Origin: Planctomycetota bacterium | GTDB lineage: Bacteria; Planctomycetota; UBA1135; GCA-002686595 | Direction of reading: 5' to 3' | DNA length: 64,000 bases | Assembly: GCA_023150475.1 (NCBI GenBank) | Contig: JAKLKU010000005.1 | Span: forward strand, 186,001 to 250,000 | Shown: positions 26,462 through 34,547 of the stretch, piece after piece | Numbering within the stretch: the first letter of the stretch is position 1 | Layout: each line of letters opens with the position of its first letter | Notes under the pieces: generated by a model | What the model saw: the letters and a program-made list of their open reading frames with translations, nothing else | What the model was told of the DNA's origin: nothing | The model's database searches: none | Translations under genes and position numbers: made by a program

Positions 26462-27412
26462 GTGCGTCCGTCCAGTTGGCACGCGCTGCTCGTCTTCGCG
26501 GCAGTCGCGCTCTTCTCAGCCCTCCTCCGTTTCGTCTGGCATCCGTCGAGCTCCGGCGCGTGGCACGACGTGTGGCTCGACGCTGCGATTGCGCCGGCGA
26601 CGTGGCTCGTCGCGCGAGAACTCGTCGGTGCGTCGTGGGCCGGAGCGGCGGCCTTGCTCGCCGGGACCTCTGGCCTGCACGTGCGGGCGACTGCGGCGGA
26701 CGCGGCCTCGGCGCTCGACGCGCTGCTGCTCGCACTCGGCTGGGCCGCGACGTTGCGCGCACGCCGCTCGGCGAGGCTCGTCGAACGCGCTGCGGCCGTC
26801 GTGCTCTCGGTGTGGAGCCTCGCTCGTGGCGTGCTCGGACTCGCGGTGCTCGCGCCGAACGTCACCGGGGGCCACGGCCACGGCCACGGCGACGACGACG
26901 ACGACGACGGTGACGAACGCGGAGGACGGGGCGAGCGCACCGTGCGGCTCACCCGCGGCTTGACGTTCGCCGTCGCCGTCCTCGTCGTGCTCGGACTGCA
27001 CCCGACCAGCACGCTGGCCTTCGACGCGACGACGATCGGCGCACGCGCGGCCGAGTTCGGCGGCGAGTCGTGGCTCGCCGCGCTCGGCGCGTTCGGCCTC
27101 GCGCTCGCGTTGCTCGGGCTCGTCGAACCCGCGGAAGCTGCCGCCTTGCGAGGCCTGCCGTCGGCGAGCGTGATCGCGCTCGGCGCGAGCTTCTGTGATT
27201 CGCGCGAGTTCGCGTCGGCCGCGCTCGTGCCGCTCGCGGCCGTCTGGGCGGTGCTCGGGTTGCGTTGGACGCTCGGACGCTTCGAACGCGCCAGTGTGAA
27301 CCGTGCGTGGCGTTGGACGTTCGGCTTCGTGTTCGTCACGGCGGCGTTGTTGCCGCCGCTCGGTCTCGCGTTGCGCCAAGCCCTGATGCTCGCGCGCGCC
27401 GCGGTGCCGTGA
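26462..27412 (+). CDS. Polytopic membrane protein with His/Asp-rich loop
   Basis: 316 aa from GTG 26462. Seven or eight hydrophobic segments lie at about 8-25, 45-65, 80-95, 108-133, 168-188, 200-222, 235-270 and 285-305. Between helices 4 and 5 lies a GHGHGHG run followed by six Asp (about 137-152), which looks like a metal-chelating loop; codon repeats there (GGCCAC, GAC) make it prone to slippage. I do not recognise the family; the start of the protein resembles the first helices of GT39-like glycosyltransferases such as the next gene. It diverges from the DUF1080 gene (249 nt between starts). Confidence 0.7.
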   Translation: MRPSSWHALLVFAAVALFSALLRFVWHPSSSGAWHDVWLDAAIAPATWLVARELVGASWAGAAALLAGTSGLHVRATAADAASALDALLLALGWAATLRARRSARLVERAAAVVLSVWSLARGVLGLAVLAPNVTGGHGHGHGDDDDDDGDERGGRGERTVRLTRGLTFAVAVLVVLGLHPTSTLAFDATTIGARAAEFGGESWLAALGAFGLALALLGLVEPAEAAALRGLPSASVIALGASFCDSREFASAALVPLAAVWAVLGLRWTLGRFERASVNRAWRWTFGFVFVTAALLPPLGLALRQALMLARAAVP

Positions 27413-27530
27413 CCGAAGCGCGAGAGCGAGCGCTCGCTCGCCGTGCCGCGTTCCGTCGAGAGCGTGGCATCGACGGCCACGGTCGCGAGCCCGTCGCATC
27501 GCCGACCTCGAGCGATACACTCCGACGCGC

Positions 27531-29351
27531 ATGGCCCCGGGACCTTCGCGTGGTCGAGAGCTCGCGCTCGCAGCGTCGCTCTTCGTGCTCGCGCTCGCCC
27601 TGCGCTTCGTCGGTCTCGGGCACCTGACGCCGCACAGTCCGGAACCCGACGCCGTGTACGCGCTGCAACCGGGTTTCCTCGCGGCGCCGACGACCAACCC
27701 GGAGTACGCGTCGTACCCCTACCTCGTCGGTTGGCTCGCCGCGTCGTGGCCCGCGGGCGACGACGGCGTGCGCGCGGCGGACGACGAATCGACGCTCGTC
27801 GAGCGCCTCGACCGCGCCGCCGCGCCGCTGGTGCGCGTGCGCTGGATCGTCGCGAGCTTCGCGGCGCTGCTCGCGCCGGCGACCTACTGGATCGCACGTT
27901 CGTTCTTCGGCGTCGGGTGGAGCTTCGTCGCCGGACTCTTCGCGGCGAGCTCGTTGATGCACCTCAACCTGTCGCAACAGGGAAGGCCGCACGCCGCGCT
28001 CGCCGCGACGTTGGCGCTCGCCGTCGCGTTCGCGATCCGCGCGAGACGGTCCGGCGCGTTCCGCGATTGGTGCTTCGCGTCGGCTGCGGCCGCACTCGCG
28101 CTCGCGATCCTGCAGAGCGGGATCTTCGCGTACGCCGGCCTCGCCGCGGCGTTCGTGCTGCGCGAGCGCGCGACCCGCCGCGACTGGGCCTTCTGGCTCG
28201 CGACGGCGGCGCTGCTCGGCGCGACGTTGTGGACCGCGTATCCGTTCCTGCGCCCCGACGAACTCGCGCATTGGAGCCGCGCGTCCTCCGACAAGCTCCA
28301 GTTCGGCGGCCACAACCTCGTGTTCGCGAAGTTCGACGGGCTCGGCCTCGTCGTGATGCTCGAAGGATTGTGGCGCCACGATCCCGCGCTGCTCGTCGCG
28401 GCGGCGTTCGGCGTGTTCGCGGCGTGGCGCAGCTTGCGGCGGACGCGCGACGACGACGCACGGCGCGCCGGGCGGCGCGACGCCGCGGTGCTCGCTTCCG
28501 CGACGGTGGCGTACGCGCTGGTCTTCGGCCTCTATCACGGCACGCTCGATCGGTTCGCGTTGCCGCTCGTCGCTGGGCTCGCGGTGCTCGCCGCCGCCGG
28601 AGTGCGCGCGGTCGCCGGACTCGTCTCGGCGCGCGTCGCGGTGCAGGCCGCGCTCGCGACGTGCGTGCTCGGGCTGCCGTGTTTCGCCGCGGCGAAACTC
28701 GCGTGGCTGCGCTCTCGGCCCGACACGCTCGAACTCGCCGCCGAGTGGATCGAACGCGAGCTGCCGGCGGACGCGCGGCTCGTGCTGCAACCGTGGTTCG
28801 AGCTCCCGGTCGCGACCGCGCACTCGGCGCTCGCGCGCGACACCGACCGCCGCCGCGCAGAGTTGCGCTACTTCTGGGCGCGCTACGAACGCGCGTTTCC
28901 GGCGCGCGACGGCCGCGAACTCGCCGTGCTCCCCGACGGACGCGCGTCGTTCTGGTCGGACCTCGCGTCGACGCTCGAGCCGGAGCTCGAGTCGCTCGGC
29001 GCGACGCACGTCGTGTGCTTCCGCGCCCACGAAGATCCGTACAAGGCCCGCACCGACGCGCTGCGCGGCCTGGTGAGCGCCAGCGGGTCGTCGTTGCTCG
29101 TCGTGCGAGCGCTTCCGCCCGGCGCGGAAGGCTTCGGTTCGCTCCAGTACGAGAGCCCGACGTTCCTCGCCGACGTGCTCCGAGCGACCCGCGTCGGACC
29201 GGAGGTCGAAGTGTTCGCTCGCGCACGCTCCACCGACACGTCGGGCCCCGATTCGAGCGCCTCATCGGGCGCTGGGTCGAGCGCCTCATCGGGCGCTGGG
29301 TCGAGCGCCTCATCGGGCGCTGGGTCGAGCGCCGCGGATCGCGGCCGTTGA
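27531..29351 (+). CDS. GT39/ArnT-like polytopic glycosyltransferase
   Basis: 606 aa. An N-terminal helix is followed by a loop with the acidic pair expected for GT-C enzymes (LTPHSPEPDAVY near residues 32-43), then about ten TM helices to residue 400. A soluble extracytoplasmic domain follows (about 405-560; AAEWIERELPADARLVLQPWFELP). The layout fits dolichyl/undecaprenyl-phosphate-sugar-dependent mannosyl/aminoarabinosyl transferases (PMT_2). Acceptor and donor are unknown. The C-terminus is three exact copies of an 8-residue unit (SASSGAGS) encoded by a 24-bp tandem repeat. The upstream gene at 26462, also a polytopic membrane protein, is 118 nt away on the same strand. Confidence 0.8.
   Translation: MAPGPSRGRELALAASLFVLALALRFVGLGHLTPHSPEPDAVYALQPGFLAAPTTNPEYASYPYLVGWLAASWPAGDDGVRAADDESTLVERLDRAAAPLVRVRWIVASFAALLAPATYWIARSFFGVGWSFVAGLFAASSLMHLNLSQQGRPHAALAATLALAVAFAIRARRSGAFRDWCFASAAAALALAILQSGIFAYAGLAAAFVLRERATRRDWAFWLATAALLGATLWTAYPFLRPDELAHWSRASSDKLQFGGHNLVFAKFDGLGLVVMLEGLWRHDPALLVAAAFGVFAAWRSLRRTRDDDARRAGRRDAAVLASATVAYALVFGLYHGTLDRFALPLVAGLAVLAAAGVRAVAGLVSARVAVQAALATCVLGLPCFAAAKLAWLRSRPDTLELAAEWIERELPADARLVLQPWFELPVATAHSALARDTDRRRAELRYFWARYERAFPARDGRELAVLPDGRASFWSDLASTLEPELESLGATHVVCFRAHEDPYKARTDALRGLVSASGSSLLVVRALPPGAEGFGSLQYESPTFLADVLRATRVGPEVEVFARARSTDTSGPDSSASSGAGSSASSGAGSSASSGAGSSAADRGR
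29253..29333 (+). repeat. 24-bp tandem repeat in coding sequence
   Basis: Three identical 24-bp units (29253-29276, 29277-29300, 29301-29324; each begins TCGAGCGCCTCATCGG) plus a 9-nt partial copy. In frame they encode SASSGAGS x3 at the C-terminus of the GT39-like protein. Exact identity implies recent slippage. Confidence 0.95.
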
Positions 29352-29441
29352 CCGCGGAACCCGGCGGCTCCGTCCTTCGTCGAAGCCCGGATCGGCGCGC
29401 GAGCGAGTAGCATCCTCGTTCGGCCTCGAAAGGAGCCCTGC

Positions 29442-31871
29442 ATGTCGACCGCTCTCGCACTCGCTCTGTTGTCGTTCGTTCCGCAAGACGTCCGTCCGCA
29501 GTACCACTTGGTCCGCGTGCCCGAGACGGCCGCGCGCACCGAGAGCTTCGCGGCGCTCGGCTTCGACCACGTCGCGCGCATCGCCGAGAGCGCGGAGATC
29601 GAGTTCGCGGCGAGCGACGACGACCTGCGCGAACTGACTGCGGCGGCGATCCCCTACCGCGTGACGATCGACGACCTCGAGAGCTTCTACGCGTCGCGTC
29701 TCGATGCCTCGCCGAAGGTCGCAGGCAACTACGGCGCGTGGCTCACGCCGCCGTTCGCGCAAGGCGCGATGGGCGGTTACTACACCTACGCGCAGGTCGC
29801 CAACGTGCTCGACCAACTCCACGCGGCGTACCCGACGTTGACGACCGCGAAAGCGAGCATCGGCACGACGGTCGAAGGCCGCTCGATGTGGATGATCAAG
29901 ATCTCCGACAACGCGGCGGTCGACGAGAACGAGCCCGAAGTGCGCATCGATGCGATGCACCACGCACGCGAACCCGAAGGCATGCAAGCGTCGTTGTGGT
30001 TCATGCTCTGGATGCTCGAGAGCTACGCGACCGATCCGCTCGCGAAGTACTTGGTCGACGAGCGCGAGATCTACTACGTGCCGATCGTGAACCCCGACGG
30101 TTACGTCTACAACCAATCGATCGCGCCGTCGGGCGGCGGGATGTGGCGCAAGAACCGGCGCAACAACGGCGGCGGCGTCTTCGGCGTCGACTTGAACCGC
30201 AACTACAACAACCACTGGGGTTGGGACAACGTCGGTTCGAGCCCCTTCACGTCCGACGACACGTACCGCGGTCCGTCGGCGGCGAGCGAGCCCGAGATCC
30301 AGGCGATGCAGAACTTCATGGCTGCACGCCAATTCAAGACGGCGCTCTCGATCCACACGTACTCGAACCTCTGGCTCTATCCGTACGGCTACGCGCTCGT
30401 CTATCCCGCGAACAACGCGCAGTACGTCGAAGTGTCGAACCTCGCGACCGAAGTCAACCACTACGAGGTCGGCCCGCCGCCCGCGGTCCTCTACGAAGCC
30501 AACGGTGTGACGTGCGACTACGACCACGACGCCAAGGGCACGATGGCGTGGACGCCGGAAGTCGGTTCGGCGAGCGACGGTTTCTGGCCGCCGACGAACC
30601 GCATCATCCCGCTCGCCGAGGAGATGCTGCTCGCACAGCAGCGCACCTCGCTCGCCGCGGGCGCGTGGCTGCGCGTGCTGTCGACTTCGCTGGTCGAAGT
30701 CGGCGACGGCGACGGCTTCTACGAGCCCGGTGAATCGGTGCAGTTCACGGCGACCGTGCGCAACTCCGGTCGTTCGACCAGCGCGACGCCCGTCAGCTTC
30801 TCGGTGAGCTCGACGAGCCCGTGGGCGACGATCACCAACGGCACGACGAACTTCGGCACGATCGGATCGTTCACCCAAGCGACCAGCAACGCCGTGACGA
30901 TCGACATCGCGGCCGGCGCACCGCTCGGTGCGTCGCTCGACTACACGCTTGCGCTCGTCTACGAAGGTTGGACGCAGTCGATCGCGGGCTCGATCCAGCT
31001 CGGCGCGCCGATCCAAGTCGCGTTCGACGACGCGGAGACCGACCTCGGCTGGACCAAGGGCGTCGCGGGCGACACGGCGACGTCCGGGATCTGGGTGCGC
31101 GGCGTGCCGATCGGCACGAACTCGTCGGGCACGCCCGCGAACCCGAGCGTCGACAACACGCCGGCGCCCGGCGTCAACTGCTACATGACCGGCAACGGCG
31201 GCGGTGGCGCGGGCACGGACGACGTCGACGGCGGCGCGACCACGCTGCTCTCGCCGATCTTCGACCTCGAGCATTGCGGCGCGGCGACGCTCTCGTTCGC
31301 GCGTTGGTTCGCCGACCTCTCGGTCGTCGACGACACGTTCGCGATCTCGATCTCGAACGACGGCGGAACGACTTGGGTGTCGCTCGAGAACGTCGTCGGC
31401 AACGCGAATGCCTGGACGTCGCCGGAGTTCGGCGTGTCGAGCGTGCTGCCGCAGACCTCGAAGATGCGCCTCAAGTTCGTCGCGAACGACAACCCGAACA
31501 ACTCGGTGGTCGAAGCGGCGATCGACGACGTGCGGATCGACGTCTACGGCAACGGTCCGCGGCTCGTCCTGTACGGCCGCCCCGCGTTGGGCGGCACGAC
31601 GACGGCGTTCGTCTCGGGACAGGCCGGAGCGACGCACCAACTGCAGTGGACGATCTTCGATCCGTTCACGGTGCCCGGCCAGCGCGACCTCGCGCTCAAG
31701 TTCCCGGTGTCCGGTTCGACGGGCACGATCCCGGCGAGCGGGCTCGCGAAAGTGAGCGTCGCGCTGCCGAGCGGCGCGAGCTTCGCCGGCAAGCGGCTCT
31801 GGTACCGGGCGCTGGTCAAGACCGGCACGGGCTCGATGCTCACCAACTGGAGCTCGCTGCAACTGCCCTGA
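29442..31871 (+). CDS. Secreted M14 zinc carboxypeptidase
   Basis: 809 aa, with a good Shine-Dalgarno (AAAGGAG) before ATG 29442 and a short signal peptide (MSTALALALLSFVPQ). Propeptide-like residues at about 18-105 are followed by the M14 domain (about 108-400): zinc ligands in HHAREP (His-Ala-Arg-Glu) and LSIHTYS, substrate-binding GVDLNRNYNNHWG, and the catalytic Glu in WTPEVGS. This is the carboxypeptidase T/A type that removes C-terminal residues outside the cell. Then come a CARDB/NEW1-like beta domain (about 425-520), a MAM/jelly-roll-like segment (about 525-700) and a beta-rich end. The extra domains likely bind a surface or substrate. Confidence 0.93.
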   Translation: MSTALALALLSFVPQDVRPQYHLVRVPETAARTESFAALGFDHVARIAESAEIEFAASDDDLRELTAAAIPYRVTIDDLESFYASRLDASPKVAGNYGAWLTPPFAQGAMGGYYTYAQVANVLDQLHAAYPTLTTAKASIGTTVEGRSMWMIKISDNAAVDENEPEVRIDAMHHAREPEGMQASLWFMLWMLESYATDPLAKYLVDEREIYYVPIVNPDGYVYNQSIAPSGGGMWRKNRRNNGGGVFGVDLNRNYNNHWGWDNVGSSPFTSDDTYRGPSAASEPEIQAMQNFMAARQFKTALSIHTYSNLWLYPYGYALVYPANNAQYVEVSNLATEVNHYEVGPPPAVLYEANGVTCDYDHDAKGTMAWTPEVGSASDGFWPPTNRIIPLAEEMLLAQQRTSLAAGAWLRVLSTSLVEVGDGDGFYEPGESVQFTATVRNSGRSTSATPVSFSVSSTSPWATITNGTTNFGTIGSFTQATSNAVTIDIAAGAPLGASLDYTLALVYEGWTQSIAGSIQLGAPIQVAFDDAETDLGWTKGVAGDTATSGIWVRGVPIGTNSSGTPANPSVDNTPAPGVNCYMTGNGGGGAGTDDVDGGATTLLSPIFDLEHCGAATLSFARWFADLSVVDDTFAISISNDGGTTWVSLENVVGNANAWTSPEFGVSSVLPQTSKMRLKFVANDNPNNSVVEAAIDDVRIDVYGNGPRLVLYGRPALGGTTTAFVSGQAGATHQLQWTIFDPFTVPGQRDLALKFPVSGSTGTIPASGLAKVSVALPSGASFAGKRLWYRALVKTGTGSMLTNWSSLQLP

Positions 31872-31887
31872 GCGCGCGGCGCTTTCC

Positions 31888-32072
31888 CTCGTCGCGCGCG
31901 ACGCGCGCGACGGTGACTCGGTTCGCGCGACGCGCGCGACGGTGACTCGGTGCGCGCGGCGCGCGAGCCGGTGACTCGGTGCGCGCGGCGCGCGCGAGCC
32001 GGTGACTCGGTTCGCGCACCGCGCGCGCCGGGGGCCCGCTTCGCGCCCCTCGCGACGGCGACTCGGTGCGCC
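31888..32072. repeat. Imperfect tandem repeat, 29-31 bp units
   Basis: Unit starting GGTGACTCGGTTCGCGCGAC is repeated at 31912, 31941, 31970 and 32001, with a leading half unit from 31888 and a trailing GGCGACTCGGTGCG at 32057. It lies between the convergent M14 and lipoprotein genes, is extremely CG-rich and can fold on itself. No terminator of ordinary form is seen, so this array may replace one. Confidence 0.85.
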
Positions 32073-32090
32073 GGCTGCTGCCATCCGCGC

Positions 32091-33044
32091 TCAGTACTGG
32101 CCGATCGGCTCGCCGTCGGAGAGATGGAGCTCGACGCCGGCGAAGCGCGCCGCGCCAGCGGTGACTTCGCACGCGTCGTCGATCGCGCCGTCGCGGTTCT
32201 CGTCGATCAAGAGCAGCACCGAGATGCGATCCGGCGGCGTCGCCACCGCCGACTGCAGCACGTGCCAGACTCCGCCGCCCATCCGGTCGACGACGCCGCG
32301 CAGGACGAGGCCGCGCTTCACCAGCGAACTGCGCGCGCGGACGCGCCGGGTGCCGGTGACGACGTCGAGCTCCTCGACGGTGTCCGCGTCGACGAACTGG
32401 AAGAGCAGGCGCGCGCCGTTCGACGCTTCGCTCGCACGGAACCAGCGCACCTCGCGCCCACCTCCGACGGGCTCGGTGAGGACGCGCACGCGGGCGTTCG
32501 GCTCGAGCGCCACCACTCCGTCGTGCGCGGCGGTCGGGAAACGCAGGAGTTCGATGCACGCCCGACCGTCGGTCGTGCGGCCGGCGACGAAGAGCTCGCC
32601 CGCCGCGCCGCGCGTGAGCCGCGTGGGTCGGAAGTCGAAATGGAGAGACACACGCGGCTCGAAGCTACCGATGAGCCGGACTCGCACGCAGCCCGAGTGT
32701 CTTTCGACCGCGGCTTCGCGACGTGCACCGTCGACGTTCGGGTCGATCGGACAGCCCTCGAACGGCCAATCGCTCGCGCCGAACGGAGGCTCGGCTTCGT
32801 CGTGCGGCCGGCGCCGCGCCGCGAGCTCGCGCTTCGTCGGCACCCGCGATCGCGCGGCGAGATCGACCGTGCCGTCCGCGAGCTCCGGAAGGGCCGGGAC
32901 ATCGAGCTCGCGTGCGTCGGTCGCCGCGGGCGAACCCGTTCGAGTCCGGTCCGGATCCGACGTGCGCGCACCGCCGCACGCAACGCAGAGCAGCGACGCG
33001 GCGACCCAAGCGCGACGCCTCGAAGCGATGGACGCCGACGACAC
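32091..33044 (-). CDS. Lipoprotein of unknown function
   Basis: 317 aa from GTG 33044, with a lipoprotein signal ending in LLCVAC. The mature part is mostly beta: repeated short strands (CVRVRLIGSFEPRVSLHFDF, GELFVAGRTTDGRACIELLRF, ISVLLLIDENRDGAIDDACE). The last segment has an EF-hand-like acidic loop (DENRDGAIDD). I do not recognise the family. It follows the outer-membrane-factor gene of the RND operon on the same strand with a 57-nt gap, so it may be the fourth cistron of that operon; whether it serves the pump is open. Confidence 0.7.
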   Translation of the reverse strand: MSSASIASRRRAWVAASLLCVACGGARTSDPDRTRTGSPAATDARELDVPALPELADGTVDLAARSRVPTKRELAARRRPHDEAEPPFGASDWPFEGCPIDPNVDGARREAAVERHSGCVRVRLIGSFEPRVSLHFDFRPTRLTRGAAGELFVAGRTTDGRACIELLRFPTAAHDGVVALEPNARVRVLTEPVGGGREVRWFRASEASNGARLLFQFVDADTVEELDVVTGTRRVRARSSLVKRGLVLRGVVDRMGGGVWHVLQSAVATPPDRISVLLLIDENRDGAIDDACEVTAGAARFAGVELHLSDGEPIGQY

Positions 33045-33101
33045 GTCCCGTCTCTACCCACGAGGCGCGCTCGGTCGCCGAGACGCCGGCGGGCGGACGC
33101 G

Positions 33102-34547
33102 TCACTCCGCCGCGGGCGCGGGCGGCTCCGCGTGGTCCGAGTGCTCCCACCCGCCGCCGAGCGCCTTGTAGAGCGCGACGAAGTTGGTCGCGATCGTCGC
33201 GTCGCTCGTCGCGAGTTGGTCCTCGAGCTCCGCGACCGCGCGTTCGGTGTCGATCACCGACTGGAAGTCCGACAGACCTTCCGCGTACTGCGCTCGCGAG
33301 AGCTCGACGGCGCGTCGCGCCTGGACCGCGGCTTGACGCAACGAAGCACGCCGCGCTTGTTCGCGAACGAACGCGACCATCGCGTTCTCGGCCTCTTCGA
33401 GCGCGACGAGCACCGCACGTTCGAAACGCACGTACGCTTGTTCGGTGCGCGCTTCGGCCGCCGCGACGCGCGCCTTCAGACGCCCGCCGTCGAAGAGCGA
33501 CCAGCGCAACGACGGTCCGATGCCGAAGACGCCGCTCTGGTCGTCGGTGAGATCACCGAGGTCCTCGGCGGCGAGCCCGAGCTCGCCCGCGAGCGTCACG
33601 CGCGGATACCGATCGCCTTCGGCGACGCCGATGCGCGCATGGGCGGCGGCGAGCTCGCGTTCGGCGCGCCGCACGTCGGCGCGACGGCGCAACAAGTCCG
33701 CTGGCACGCCGACCGCGAGCGCGAGCGGCGGCACCGGGATCGGACGTTCGACGTCGAGCTCCGCTTGCAACGCACCCGGCGCGAGGCCGACGAGCACCGC
33801 GAGGCGATGCTCGGCCGCCGCGTAGCCGACCTCGAGCGCCGGCACGCGCGAGCGCGTCGACTCGACGTTGGTCGAAGCCTGCGCGACGTCGCGCTCGCCG
33901 ACCAGACCGGCCTCGAAACGACCGCGCACGAGCGCCAACGTCTCTTCCTGCAAGCGCACGTTCTCGCGAGCGATCGCGAGCCGGCGTTGGAATGCGCGCA
34001 ACTCGACGTAGTTGCGCGCGGTCTCCGCCGCGACGGCGACGGCGACGTCACGCACGTTCTCGACGCTCGCGTCGAGCTCGGCGTCCGCGGCTTCGACCGA
34101 ACGGCGCACGCGGCCCCAGAGATCGACTTCCCAACTCGCGTCGAAGCCGACCGAGTACACGCCGTTGTCGGGCACGAACGCGCCGAGCGGCGTGTTCTTG
34201 CTCTCGCCGCGGCGCAGGAACCCGGCCTTGCCGTCGATGCTCGGCCACTCGGCGCCCGCCACGTCGCCGCGCAACGCGCGAGCTTCGGCGAGCCGCGCGT
34301 AGGCTTCGCGCAGGTCGAGACTGCCGTGCGCCGCGCGTGCGACGAGCGCGTCGAGCGTCGGATCCTGGAGCTTCGTCCACCACGCCGCGAGCTCGGGCTC
34401 GGCCGCGGCGAGCTCGGTGCCGCCCGCGTGTTGGAACGTCGCCGGCAGTTCGACCTTCGGCGTCTCGAAGTCCTCGCCGACGCTCGCGCACGCGGCGAGG
34501 ATCCCGAGCAGCAGGCCGATCGACAACTTGTGCATCGCGCTACGCAT
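33102..34547 (-). CDS. RND efflux outer-membrane factor lipoprotein (OprM/NodT family)
   Basis: 481 aa. A lipoprotein signal (MRSAMHKLSIGLLLGILAAC) is followed by the two structural repeats of TolC-like proteins (OEP domains at about 60-250 and 265-455), e.g. LDLREAYARLAEARAL and PADLLRRRADVRRAERELAAAHARIGVAEGDRYPRVTLAG, the latter typical of the NodT/CusC group. It forms the trimeric outer-membrane channel of a tripartite pump. Its ATG shares one base with the stop of the RND gene (TGATG), which shows translational coupling. Confidence 0.95.
   Translation of the reverse strand: MRSAMHKLSIGLLLGILAACASVGEDFETPKVELPATFQHAGGTELAAAEPELAAWWTKLQDPTLDALVARAAHGSLDLREAYARLAEARALRGDVAGAEWPSIDGKAGFLRRGESKNTPLGAFVPDNGVYSVGFDASWEVDLWGRVRRSVEAADAELDASVENVRDVAVAVAAETARNYVELRAFQRRLAIARENVRLQEETLALVRGRFEAGLVGERDVAQASTNVESTRSRVPALEVGYAAAEHRLAVLVGLAPGALQAELDVERPIPVPPLALAVGVPADLLRRRADVRRAERELAAAHARIGVAEGDRYPRVTLAGELGLAAEDLGDLTDDQSGVFGIGPSLRWSLFDGGRLKARVAAAEARTEQAYVRFERAVLVALEEAENAMVAFVREQARRASLRQAAVQARRAVELSRAQYAEGLSDFQSVIDTERAVAELEDQLATSDATIATNFVALYKALGGGWEHSDHAEPPAPAAE

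Noticed and set aside
27424-27439. Perfect 16-bp palindrome GAGCGAGCGCTCGCTC after the 26462 gene
   Set aside because: It has no loop bases and no T-tract; the next gene is on the same strand. It is too weak to call a terminator.
29253-29333. CRISPR-like direct repeats
   Set aside because: The units are head-to-tail without spacers and lie in frame inside a gene.
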